Assembly: GCA_019347945.1 (NCBI GenBank) | Contig: JAHWKK010000001.1 | Span: 193,299 to 257,298, forward strand | DNA length: 64,000 nt | Reading direction: 5' to 3' | From: Acidobacteriota bacterium | GTDB lineage: Bacteria; Acidobacteriota; Thermoanaerobaculia; Gp7-AA8; JAHWKK01 | Shown: positions 26,205 to 34,422 of the stretch, one piece after another | Position numbering within the stretch: position 1 is the stretch's first letter | Layout: each line of letters begins with the position of its first letter | The notes under the pieces: model-generated | The model's database searches: none | Told to the model about the DNA's origin: nothing | What the model saw: only the letters and a program-made list of their open reading frames with translations | Program-made: the position numbers and the translations under genes

Positions 26205-26362
26205 CTCCTGCCCCCTGATCCCTGCTTTTTACCTGATCCCTGCCCCCTGATCCCTGATCCCTGATCCCTGATCCCTGCTTTTTTACCTAATCCCTAGTCC
26301 CTAATCCCTAATCCCTGCTTTTTCTTACCTGATCCCTGACCCCTGATCCCTGATCCCTGCTT
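26205..26362 (-). repeat. Long inverted heptad array between sufT and yqeY
   Basis: On the plus strand this reads as runs of TGATCCC and TAATCCC units broken by CTTTTT(A)CC spacers, in three blocks (26210-26235 and on, 26283-26318, 26328-26360). Block-separating T tracts follow each CCCTGC end. The last block lies inside the yqeY coding sequence and supplies its last codons and stop. Confidence 0.88.
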
Positions 26363-26804
26363 TTTCCAGTCTGGCTGCCACGATCTCCTTTGCCACCCGT
26401 CCGTCGATCTCGCTCTTGTGCCGGCTCATCAGGGCTCCCATGACCTTTCCGGTGTCTGCCTTCGAGGCCGCGCCGGTTTCGGCAATGATCCGGTCGACGA
26501 TCGCAGCGGTTTCCTCCGCGGAGAGCATTTCAGGGAGGTACTCCTCGATGACGGCGAGCTCGGCCCGCTCCTTTTCGGCGAGGTCGTTCCGTCCGGCCGC
26601 TTCGTACGCTTCGATCGACTCCCGGCGCTGTTTCGCGGCCCGGCGCACGACCTCCATCTCGTCCTCCGGGGTCAGATCGCGAACTTTGGCGATCCGTTCA
26701 TTGACCAGCGCCGTCTTCAGCAGGCGGAGAGTCGAGAGGCGCACCTGGTCCTTCGACCTCATTGCGTCCTTCAACTCTTCCTGGATCCGATCATTGAAGC
26801 TCAT
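26325..26804 (-). CDS. GatB/YqeY-domain protein with repeat-derived C terminus
   Basis: From ATG 26804 the 159-residue protein is a YqeY-type tRNA-amidotransferase-like domain: S-F-N-D-R-I-Q-E-E-L-K-D-A-M-R at the start, R-L-L-K-T-A-L-V-N-E-R-I, Y-L-P-E-M-L-S-A-E-E and G-K-V-M-G-A-L-M. Members resemble the GatB tail domain; their own function is unsettled. The final ~11 residues (K-A-G-I-R-D-Q-G-S-G-I-R) are encoded by the heptad array and the stop lies within it, so the native C terminus has been replaced or extended. Its ribosome-binding region (GGGAGAA) lies in a decayed copy of the slt 3' end. Confidence 0.9.
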   Translation of the reverse strand: MSFNDRIQEELKDAMRSKDQVRLSTLRLLKTALVNERIAKVRDLTPEDEMEVVRRAAKQRRESIEAYEAAGRNDLAEKERAELAVIEEYLPEMLSAEETAAIVDRIIAETGAASKADTGKVMGALMSRHKSEIDGRVAKEIVAARLEKAGIRDQGSGIR

Positions 26805-26868
26805 CCGAGTTCTCCCTCGCAAAAAGTGAGTCGCCGTTAGGTGTCAGCATAACGCTGGTAGCTATTGA
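26790..26868. repeat. Left direct repeat: decayed copy of the slt 3' end
   Basis: This ~79-bp segment matches the last ~87 bp of slt at 42065-42151 in the same orientation. Exact blocks shared are TTCTCCCTCGC, AAAAGTGAGTCGCCGT and GCATAACGCTGGTAGCT; between them are a 6-bp gap, a 1-bp indel and a few substitutions. It covers the last codons of the FAD/Fe-S dehydrogenase, the intergenic space and the yqeY start. Read as slt, it even keeps the terminal L-Q-stop, which overlaps the yqeY start region. Confidence 0.85.
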
Positions 26869-29752
26869 TCACTTCCGCGAGGTGCAACGCCCGCCGTCCG
26901 CTCTTCTGGGCGATCTGCTCTCGGCAACTGAATCCATCAGCGATCACCAGCGTCCGTTCCGGCGCCTGACGCACGGCCGGCAGGAGTGATCGCTCCCCAA
27001 TCCGCATCGATACCTCGTATTTCTCCTTCTCGAGTCCGAACGCCCCGGCCATCCCGCAACATCCCTCCTCCGGCACCGTGACATCGATTCCCATGCGCCG
27101 CAACAGCTCGAGCTCCGCGCCGCCATCGAGAACCGAACGTTGATGACAGTGAATCTGGAGGAGAGCCGCGGCATCGATCCGCGGCAGCGGGATTTCCTCC
27201 CGCAACGCGAATTCGCTCAGCGTCATCACGCGCTCGCTGAGCGGCACGGCACGTTCGTCGTCGGCCAGAAGATTCGGCAGCTCGTCGCGGAACACCGAGA
27301 CGCAGCTCGGCTCCAGGCCGACGACCGGCACCTCGGGCGGCAGCGCATCGAGATTGCGCAGAAGAAGCTTGCGGGCCAGATCGAGGAACCCGTATTCGTA
27401 CAACGGCCGCCCGCAGCACAAACCTGGTTCCGACAGTTGCGCCGAGTAGCCCGCTCGCGCCAGCAGTTCTTTCGCCGCAACGATCGTCTGCGGATGAAAC
27501 GCCTCGTTAAAGGTATCAACCCAAAGCACGACCGGCCGTGGAGCACGGTTCCGAGGAGCGGGATCACCCGCGCTTCTTACGCGCGCTCTCTCCCTCCGCG
27601 ATGCGAACCTCGGCAGTTCCCGCGCCGGATGAACGCCGGCAGCAAACTTCGTGAGCGGTGCGAAGAAGTTCGCGACACCTGGAGCAATCGCAGCTGCCCT
27701 CGCCCACCAGTGAATCAGCCCCATCGTCCACGCCGTTCGCGGCCGGAGATGGCGGCGGTAGTAATGAGCAAGGAACTCTGCTTTATAGGTCGCGATGTCG
27801 ACCTCGACGGGACAGTCGCTCTTGCATCCCTTGCAGGAAAGGCAGAGGTCGAGCGTGTCGTGGACGGCGTCGCTGTTCCACCCGTCGAGGATCGATTCGC
27901 CGCGAATCATCTCGAATAGCGCCCGGGCCCGGCCGCGCGTCGTGTGCTGCTCCTCGCGCGTCGCCATGTAACTCGGGCACATCACGCCGCCCTCCGCGCG
28001 CCGGCACTTCCCGACTCCGACACAGCGGAGAAGCGCTTTTCCGAAACGGCCGTCGTCCTTCGGGTAGTGGAACCATGCGTCGCGCTCCAGGGCATCCTGG
28101 ACACCGTCGATACGCAGGTTTTCGTCGATGAAATACGCATCGACGAGTTTCCCCGGATTCATTTTTCCGTCTGGGTCCCAGATCCGTTTGAATTCGCGGA
28201 ATGCGGCGATGAGATCCTCGCCGAACATGATCTTCAGTAGCTCTCCGCGTGCCTGGCCGTCACCATGTTCACCGGAGAGCGAGCCGCCATGACGGACCAC
28301 GAGATGCGCGGCTTCCGTCACGAACTCCCGGTAGCGCGCCACTCCTTCGTCGTTAGTGAAATCGAAATTGATCCGGCAGTGGACGCATCCGTCGCCGAAA
28401 TGACCGTAGAGATCACAGTCGTAGCCGAAGCGGTCGAGAAGATGGCGGAAATCCCGGAGGTAGGCTCCGATCTTGTCCGGCGGAACCGCTGCGTCCTCCC
28501 ACCCCGGCCATGTCTCCGGCCGCCCGGGAACGTGGGCCGTGGCACCGAGACCCGATTCCCGGACTTCCCAGACCGTTTCCTGGTCGTGTCGGTCGGTGAG
28601 AATCCGGAACTGAGGTGCGTTCTTCTCCGATCGAAGCTCCTTCACCGCACGGCTGGCGCTCTCCTTTGCTTCTTCTTCTGTTTCACCGCCGAACTCGACG
28701 AGCAGCCAGCCTTTTCCTTCGGGAAGAAGATCAAGATTGTCGACGTGCAAGCCCTGGTCGCGCATGTCGTGGGTCAGCGCTTCATCGATTCCCTCCAGTC
28801 CGATCGGCTGCAGCTCTCGAACGCGAGCCACGTGATCGCCGGCCTGAAAGATATCGGGATACCCGAGGACGACCATCGCGCGTTTCGGCGGTGAGTGGAT
28901 GAGCCGGACCTTCGCTTCCAGAATCAGAACACACGTCGACTCGGTGCCGACGAGAGCCCGGGCGATGTTACATTCCCTCCCCGCTAGAAGGTACTCGAGC
29001 GGATACCCGGACCCTCGGCGTGGAATCGAAGGGAAACGCTCCACGATCTCTTCGGCGTACCGGTCGCGCAGATCGCGCAGCCGCGAAAAGATCTCTCCTT
29101 CCCTCCCCCTGACCCGGCATCGCCGTTCGAGCTCTTCCTCAGTCGCAGGACCGACACGGAGCCGTACACCGTCATAGGTGAGGACCTCGAGCTCGTGGAC
29201 GTTTTCCGAAGTTCGTCCGGCGACGATTGCGTGAATGCCGCAGGAGTTGTTGCCGATCATTCCCCCGAGCGTGCAGTGGCTGTGCGTGGCAGGATCAGGC
29301 CCGAAGGTGAGGTGGTGTTCCTCCGCCGCGTTGCGGAGATCGTCGAGGACCACTCCGGGCTCGACGCGCGCCCATCGTTCGTCGGGATTCAGCTCCAGGA
29401 TTCGATTCATGTACTTCGAGAAGTCGATGATGATTCCGGTGTTGCAGCACTGCCCGGCGAGGCTCGTGCCTCCCCCGCGGCCGAGAATCGGCGCGCCGTG
29501 CGACCGGGCAATGCGGACGGCGGCGATGACGTCGTCGACATGTCTGGGAAGGACGACGCCAATGGGAATCTGACGGTAGTTCGACGCATCCGCCGAATAC
29601 ATCGCTCGCGCGGTCTGATCGAGCCGCACTTCTCCGTCGATCGAACCTTTCAAGTCGCGGTAGAGGTGCTCGAGATCGATGTCGAGCTGCTGAAGGCGGT
29701 CGTTGTACTGCAACCTCGGCTGCACGGGCCGCCCGCTCGTTTCCACGGACAT
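26837..29752 (-). CDS. FAD- and Fe-S-binding dehydrogenase (GlcD/D-lactate dehydrogenase-like fusion)
   Basis: The ~971-residue protein fuses three modules. An N-terminal PCMH-type FAD domain has P-I-L-G-R-G-G-G-T-S-L-A-G-Q and G-G-M-I-G-N-N-S-C-G; a FAD-oxidase C-terminal domain has the S-G-E-H-G-D-G segment. A ferredoxin-like part has C-x4-C...C-L-S-C-K-G-C-K-S-D-C-P, and two cysteine-rich CCG motifs follow (G-L-C-C-G-R and G-C-C-G-M-A-G). This is the architecture of membrane-associated D-lactate/glycolate/2-hydroxyacid dehydrogenases that pass electrons to quinone. ATG 29752 is preferred; an in-frame GTG at 29821 overlaps the upstream gene. The last nine residues (N-S-Y-Q-R-Y-A-D-T) match the slt C terminus and lie in the left direct repeat. 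Confidence 0.9.
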   Translation of the reverse strand: MSVETSGRPVQPRLQYNDRLQQLDIDLEHLYRDLKGSIDGEVRLDQTARAMYSADASNYRQIPIGVVLPRHVDDVIAAVRIARSHGAPILGRGGGTSLAGQCCNTGIIIDFSKYMNRILELNPDERWARVEPGVVLDDLRNAAEEHHLTFGPDPATHSHCTLGGMIGNNSCGIHAIVAGRTSENVHELEVLTYDGVRLRVGPATEEELERRCRVRGREGEIFSRLRDLRDRYAEEIVERFPSIPRRGSGYPLEYLLAGRECNIARALVGTESTCVLILEAKVRLIHSPPKRAMVVLGYPDIFQAGDHVARVRELQPIGLEGIDEALTHDMRDQGLHVDNLDLLPEGKGWLLVEFGGETEEEAKESASRAVKELRSEKNAPQFRILTDRHDQETVWEVRESGLGATAHVPGRPETWPGWEDAAVPPDKIGAYLRDFRHLLDRFGYDCDLYGHFGDGCVHCRINFDFTNDEGVARYREFVTEAAHLVVRHGGSLSGEHGDGQARGELLKIMFGEDLIAAFREFKRIWDPDGKMNPGKLVDAYFIDENLRIDGVQDALERDAWFHYPKDDGRFGKALLRCVGVGKCRRAEGGVMCPSYMATREEQHTTRGRARALFEMIRGESILDGWNSDAVHDTLDLCLSCKGCKSDCPVEVDIATYKAEFLAHYYRRHLRPRTAWTMGLIHWWARAAAIAPGVANFFAPLTKFAAGVHPARELPRFASRRERARVRSAGDPAPRNRAPRPVVLWVDTFNEAFHPQTIVAAKELLARAGYSAQLSEPGLCCGRPLYEYGFLDLARKLLLRNLDALPPEVPVVGLEPSCVSVFRDELPNLLADDERAVPLSERVMTLSEFALREEIPLPRIDAAALLQIHCHQRSVLDGGAELELLRRMGIDVTVPEEGCCGMAGAFGLEKEKYEVSMRIGERSLLPAVRQAPERTLVIADGFSCREQIAQKSGRRALHLAEVINSYQRYADT

Positions 29753-29810
29753 CGGCGCGGGCTCGATCCGCGCTTTGAACCGCCGCTGAGAGGTGGCGAT
29801 GCTGCGATGA

Positions 29811-30257
29811 TCACGAGCCACCAGAGGCGCCCTTGATCGCGATCAGAGACAGCTTCGTGCTCTCGTCCTTCTCCCGCCGGAGCTCGCTTCGATAGTCGAG
29901 CAGGTGCATCTCCAGTGTCGGGAAGACGTGGCCTTCGATGAGATGGCCGCCGATCGTGCTCCCATCCCGCCGGCCGAGGACGACATGGGCGTGGATCTTC
30001 GTATCGTCGCCTTCCAACGCGATGTCTCCCATCAGCGACAGAACTTCAACCTGCTCGCCGACCGAGATGTGATCGTAGTCGCGCTTGTCCGGATTCCAGA
30101 ACGCAACGACGGCACGCTGAAAAGCGCCGATGGCCGCAAAACGGCCGCCGCGAATCGAATGCTCCTGCGCGAAGTTCCGCAGCGTATGGACCACCTCGTC
30201 GCCTTTGTCGAAGACTAGAAAATGCGGACGAGTATCGGTAAAGCTTTTCAATTTCAT
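29811..30257 (-). CDS. PPC/DUF296-domain protein
   Basis: The 148-residue protein is a single PPC (plants and prokaryotes conserved, DUF296) domain: V-H-T-L-R-N-F-A-Q-E-H-S-I-R-G-G-R-F-A-A-I-G-A-F near the N terminus and H-A-H-V-V-L-G-R-R-D-G-S-T-I-G-G-H-L in the middle, with the paired His that form the putative metal site. In plants the domain is tied to AT-hook DNA-binding proteins; bacterial stand-alone members are trimeric and of unknown role. ATG 30257 is chosen because a strong GAAGGAGGC Shine-Dalgarno lies 4-12 bp upstream. It sits between the enolase-superfamily and FAD/Fe-S genes on one transcript. Confidence 0.88.
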   Translation of the reverse strand: MKLKSFTDTRPHFLVFDKGDEVVHTLRNFAQEHSIRGGRFAAIGAFQRAVVAFWNPDKRDYDHISVGEQVEVLSLMGDIALEGDDTKIHAHVVLGRRDGSTIGGHLIEGHVFPTLEMHLLDYRSELRREKDESTKLSLIAIKGASGGS

Positions 30258-30279
30258 ACAGCCTCCTTCGGTCTGGAGA

Positions 30280-31374
30280 TCATGCGATCCTCCACTGGTC
30301 TGCATCTGCTGACTTCAACGCCACGCCGTGTCCGGGACGATCGAGCGGCGGGTGCAGCAGACCGTCTTGGGCGGCGACAAAGCCGTCCAGCAGCATCGAT
30401 TCGATGCGGACGTGGTCGTGGAAATATTCGACGTGGACCAGCGGCGACGATGCCGCGGCGGCGTGAAGATGAATTGACGGCGCACAGTGGGCGGACAGCG
30501 GGACGTGTCTCGCTTCACAGAGCGCCGACGCTTTCATGAAACCGCTGATGCCGAGACACCGCGTGGCGTCGGCCTGCAGGATATCGACGCTGGAAGCGTC
30601 CAGCATCGCCGCGAAGTACCACGGATCGTAGCCGTATTCGCCCGCGGCGATCGCCATGCCCATCGGAGCGTGACTCCGGACCCATCGAAGTCCTTCCCGG
30701 TCATCGGAGCTCACGGGCTCCTCGAACCAGACCACGTTCGATTCCGCAAAACGGTTCGCAGCGGCAACGGCCTGGTGTCGGGAGAGCGCCCCGTTCGCAT
30801 CGACCATCAGCGCACAGGAGGTGCCGATCGCCTTTTTCGCTCCCGTCACGCGTTTCGGATCGTCGTGCGGTGCGCGGCCGACCTTCATCTTCACCATCGT
30901 GAACCCGTCGGCCACCCAGTCGCTGAGTTGCCGCTGCAGCGCCTTCTCATCGAGTGAGGTGAATCCCCCGCTGCCGTATGCCGGGACGGCGTCGCGAACC
31001 TGGCCGAGAAGTGTGACGAGCGGCTGGTCGAGTAGTTTCGCTTTCAGGTCCCACAGTGCCGTGTCCACGGCGCTGACGGCGTGGGCACCGATGCCAGGCC
31101 GCCCGATGTTTCGAAGATCGGCGGACATCGACCGCCAGGCCGCTTCGATATCCATCGCCAGATGGCCGCGGAGCAGATCCGCAAAACGCCTGTTGACGAT
31201 GGAGGCCGCCGTCACGTCGGCATAGCTGTATCCGAAACCGTTGCGACCACCGGCATCGACCTCGACGCAAACCATCGTCGTCGAGTCCCATTCGTACGTC
31301 CCGTCACTTTCGGGAGCTTCGGTGGGAATCCGATAAGCTGTCGCGCGCACCGAGTCGATGCGCGCGTCGGTCAC
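30280..31374 (-). CDS. Mandelate racemase/enolase-superfamily enzyme
   Basis: From GTG 31374 the 364-residue protein has the MR-subgroup layout: N-terminal capping domain (residues 1-120), then a TIM barrel with the K-x-K motif (M-V-K-M-K-V-G), metal ligands in L-M-V-D-A-N-G, V-W-F-E-E-P-V and I-A-A-G-E-Y, a Q-A-D-A motif, and the His-containing S-A-H-C-A-P-S-I-H. These enzymes abstract a proton alpha to a carboxylate, often as sugar-acid dehydratases or racemases; substrate not determinable. The GTG overlaps the stop of the upstream ThDP-enzyme gene (GTGA, 31371-31374). Confidence 0.9.
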   Translation of the reverse strand: MTDARIDSVRATAYRIPTEAPESDGTYEWDSTTMVCVEVDAGGRNGFGYSYADVTAASIVNRRFADLLRGHLAMDIEAAWRSMSADLRNIGRPGIGAHAVSAVDTALWDLKAKLLDQPLVTLLGQVRDAVPAYGSGGFTSLDEKALQRQLSDWVADGFTMVKMKVGRAPHDDPKRVTGAKKAIGTSCALMVDANGALSRHQAVAAANRFAESNVVWFEEPVSSDDREGLRWVRSHAPMGMAIAAGEYGYDPWYFAAMLDASSVDILQADATRCLGISGFMKASALCEARHVPLSAHCAPSIHLHAAAASSPLVHVEYFHDHVRIESMLLDGFVAAQDGLLHPPLDRPGHGVALKSADADQWRIA

Positions 31375-33125
31375 ACCATCTCCTTCACTTTGTTCTTGAA
31401 GACGGTGGCCATGATCTTCTTCCGATCGGGCTCTCCCTTTGCCAGCGACTCTGCGAAATGCAGCGCCTGCTCCGGCGTGATGTTTGCCGGCATCGGCGGC
31501 TCGAACGGATCGACGACAGCCTCGATGACGACCGGCCCGGGAGCGTTCAGCGCCTGCTGGAGCTGATCCCCGCAACGCTCGGGGTCGTCGATGCGGATTC
31601 CGGTCGCCCCGCAAGCTTCGGCGATCTTCACGAAATCGATCGGATGCAGCGCGCAGGCGTACTCGGGATTGCCCAGGAACACCATCTGCTCCCATTTGAT
31701 CTGGCCGAGCGTATCGTTCTTGATCACGATGACTTTGATGGGCAGGTTGTATTTGACGGCGGTCGCCATCTCACCCATGAGCATCGTCATGGCCCCGTCG
31801 CCGACGAAGGCAATGGATTGCCGATTCGGATGAGCGATCTGCGCGGCGATGGCGTAGGGCAGCCCGCAGGCCATCGTGGCCAGATTTCCGGACAGCGAAT
31901 ACATCTGGCCGCGACGCACCTTGATGTGCCGCGCGAACCATGTCGCCACCGTCCCGGAATCGCAGGAGACGATCGCGTCGGAGCTGAGCCGCTTCGATAA
32001 CTCGGCCGCGACGACCTGAGGCTTCAGCGGCTTGTCCATCCGCGTGGCCCGCGTATCCATCAGTTCCTCCCACTCCTTCATCCCCTTCTGCGCTTTTTCG
32101 AGGAAGCTCCGGTCGTCCTTCTTCTGCAGGAGCGGCAGAAGTTTGCGGATCGTCTGTTTCGTGTCGCCGACGAGGCCCACTTCCACCGGATATCGAAGTC
32201 CGATCCGCACGGGGTCGCAGTCGATCTGCACGCCGCGCTTTTCACCCGGCTTCGGAAAAAATTCGATGTAGGGAAACGACGTCCCCACCATCAGAAGCGT
32301 GTCGCAGTTTTCGATCGCCTCCTCGGACGGCTTTGTGCCGAGGAGACCGATGCTCCCGGTCGTGTAAGGGCTGTCGTCGGGAAGGACTGCTTTTCCGAGA
32401 AGCGGTTTGATGACCGGACTGGCCAGGGTTTCGGCGAGTTTTTCGATTTCCTCGGTGGCGCCGAGCGCGCCGCGGCCTGCCATCATTGCGATTTTCTTTC
32501 CGGAGTTGAGCACGGCTGCCGCTGCTTGCAGGTGTTCGTCGGCAGGAACGCCGCCGCCGCGCGCGAGGACGTCCGTGTCCGCATGCCGTTTGACGTTCCG
32601 TTTTGAGCGCGGCCCGCCCTCCTGCTCCTGCAGATCTACAGGGAAGTTGATGTGCGTGACGCAGCCGTAGGCCAGCGACGTCCTGCACGCCAGATGGGCG
32701 ACGTTCTCCACGTGCGCGGCGCTCATCACACGAACGCTGTAAGGCGCTACGTCATCGAAGAGCTTGTCGAGATCGACGTCCTGCTGCGCGTAGGTGCCGA
32801 TGAGATCGTGGAAGTGGTGGCCGGTGATCGCCAGCACCGGCTGACCGTCGAGCTTGGCGTCGTAAAGGCCGTTGAGTAGATGAATCCCGCCCGGGCCCGA
32901 CGTTGCGAGGCAGACGCCGAGTTTGCCGGTGTATTTGGCGTAGCCACAGGCCATGAACGCTGCCGATTCTTCGTGCCGGGCCTGGATGAACTGGATCTCG
33001 TCCTGACGCTGGCGAAGCGCTTCCATGATCCCGTTGATGCCGTCTCCGGGGAGGCCGAAGATTACCTTCACGTCCCAGTCGATGAGCACGTCCACCAGAA
33101 TTTCTGCTGCGTTCCTCGAAGCCAT
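31371..33125 (-). CDS. ThDP-dependent PoxB/acetolactate-synthase-like enzyme
   Basis: The 584-residue protein has the three ThDP-enzyme domains. The N-terminal part has F-G-L-P-G-D-G-I-N-G-I-M-E and the catalytic Glu in A-R-H-E-E-S-A-A-F-M-A; the middle (about 200-330) is the nucleotide-binding-like domain. The C-terminal ThDP site is G-D-G-A-M-T-M-L-M-G-E...K-N-D. The closest recognisable type is pyruvate oxidase/pyruvate:quinone dehydrogenase; the extreme C terminus (K-E-M-V) is short and basic. Start ATG 33125 is supported by an AAAGGAGG Shine-Dalgarno just upstream. It heads the operon with the enolase-superfamily, PPC and FAD/Fe-S genes. Confidence 0.9.
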   Translation of the reverse strand: MASRNAAEILVDVLIDWDVKVIFGLPGDGINGIMEALRQRQDEIQFIQARHEESAAFMACGYAKYTGKLGVCLATSGPGGIHLLNGLYDAKLDGQPVLAITGHHFHDLIGTYAQQDVDLDKLFDDVAPYSVRVMSAAHVENVAHLACRTSLAYGCVTHINFPVDLQEQEGGPRSKRNVKRHADTDVLARGGGVPADEHLQAAAAVLNSGKKIAMMAGRGALGATEEIEKLAETLASPVIKPLLGKAVLPDDSPYTTGSIGLLGTKPSEEAIENCDTLLMVGTSFPYIEFFPKPGEKRGVQIDCDPVRIGLRYPVEVGLVGDTKQTIRKLLPLLQKKDDRSFLEKAQKGMKEWEELMDTRATRMDKPLKPQVVAAELSKRLSSDAIVSCDSGTVATWFARHIKVRRGQMYSLSGNLATMACGLPYAIAAQIAHPNRQSIAFVGDGAMTMLMGEMATAVKYNLPIKVIVIKNDTLGQIKWEQMVFLGNPEYACALHPIDFVKIAEACGATGIRIDDPERCGDQLQQALNAPGPVVIEAVVDPFEPPMPANITPEQALHFAESLAKGEPDRKKIMATVFKNKVKEMV

Positions 33126-33333
33126 CGGTCCTCCTTTGCGACGAAATGCAGGGATTCGAAGCAGGACGCGTGCCTCAGTGCTGAAGCAAGGAGGAAGGGA
33201 TTCGGTCGATGTCGGTCTCGCGACCTGCCGTTCCGGCGGGTGCTGACGAAGTAGCAGACACATCGCGACAACCGCAAAAAAAGATCTCAGTCGCGGCATC
33301 GGGAAACGGGTCATCTCATTTCCGGCGCCGACT
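33126..33333. other. Divergent intergenic region between PoxB-like and CaCA genes
   Basis: This 208-bp region must hold promoters for both directions. It contains the AAAGGAGG ribosome-binding site of the PoxB-like gene (minus strand, near 33127-33135) and a C-A-A-C-C-G-C followed by a 7-A tract near 33270-33285. No gene of its own is convincing. Confidence 0.4.
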
Positions 33334-34422
33334 TTGCTGCATCGCGTCATCGTGCAGTGGTTCAAAGATCTGCCGCTCTGGGGAAACATCGCCGCGTTTG
33401 CCGTGGGTTGCATATTCGTATGGTTCGCAGGCACCCGCCTCTCGCGCGGCGCCGATGCGATCTCCGGTCGTACGAAACTCGGTGAAGCGTTCGTGGGCGC
33501 GCTGCTTCTCGGCGGCGCGACATCGCTCCCCGAGATCGCGACGACGGTCAGCGCGTCGGTGCTCGGCCGCGCCGACATCGCCGTAAACAACATCTTCGGC
33601 GGCATCGCCATGCAGGTAAGCATCCTGGCGCTCGCCGATGCCGTCATAGGCCGCGGCCCCATCTCGGCGAGTTACCGCCATCCCGGAGTTCTGTTGCAGG
33701 GCACCCTGCTCGTATTTGTACTGACGACCGCTACGGCCGCGATCGCCGTCGGCGACACTCTTCTCGCGGGTTTCGGAATCTGGACGCTCGCAATCTTCGT
33801 CTTTGTGATCCTGGGTCTGGTCCTCATCAAACGATATGAGCAGAACCCGACGTGGAAACCGATAGAGCTCGAGGAGAAACGGCGTCGGGACGAGGCGGAA
33901 GAAGCGGAAGACGAGAAGACGGTTCCCGGCAAACGATTCCGCAGGATGTCGATGCCACGGCTCGTGACGGACATGACGATCTCCGGTCTGGTAGTGCTCG
34001 GCGCCGGATTCGCCGTGACCCAGTCGGGGGAACAGATTGCCGAACAGACCGGGATCGGAGGCAGCTTCGCCGGCGCCGTCCTGCTCGCAATCGCGACGTC
34101 ACTGCCGGAAGTGAGCACGACAGTCGAAGCGGCGCGGCTCGGTGCTCGGATGATGGCGATTTCGAACATCTTCGGGACTAACCTGTTCGATGCGGCTCTA
34201 CTGTTCGTCGCCGACCTCGGTTACGCCAAAGATGCGGCTGTTCTCAACGAGGTCGGCAGCTTCGCCCAGGTCGGCGCACTCCTCGGGATCGCGTGCACGA
34301 CGATCTACATGGCTGGCATACTCGAGCGCAAGGATCGATCGTGGCTGCGCCTCGGCCCCGACTCGATCCTAGTGCTGATGGTCTACGGTGGGGGCCTGGT
34401 GCTGCTCTACACCCTGCGTTGA
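33334..34422 (+). CDS. CaCA-family cation (Na+/Ca2+-type) antiporter
   Basis: The 362-residue membrane protein has two inverted alpha-repeats. Each carries the cation-site signature: L-G-G-A-T-S-L-P-E-I-A-T-T in the first half and L-A-I-A-T-S-L-P-E-V-S-T-T in the second, followed by N-N-I-F-G-G and S-N-I-F-G-T-N respectively. A charged cytoplasmic loop (about residues 170-205) separates the halves. This is the calcium/cation antiporter family; the ion cannot be fixed. TTG 33334 is the probable start. The last 54 bp overlap the 3' end of the cytochrome c gene on the opposite strand. Confidence 0.87.
   Translation: MLHRVIVQWFKDLPLWGNIAAFAVGCIFVWFAGTRLSRGADAISGRTKLGEAFVGALLLGGATSLPEIATTVSASVLGRADIAVNNIFGGIAMQVSILALADAVIGRGPISASYRHPGVLLQGTLLVFVLTTATAAIAVGDTLLAGFGIWTLAIFVFVILGLVLIKRYEQNPTWKPIELEEKRRRDEAEEAEDEKTVPGKRFRRMSMPRLVTDMTISGLVVLGAGFAVTQSGEQIAEQTGIGGSFAGAVLLAIATSLPEVSTTVEAARLGARMMAISNIFGTNLFDAALLFVADLGYAKDAAVLNEVGSFAQVGALLGIACTTIYMAGILERKDRSWLRLGPDSILVLMVYGGGLVLLYTLR

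Noticed and set aside
25261-26362. CRISPR array
   Set aside because: Repeat units are 7 bp with no unique spacers of regular length and no cas genes nearby.
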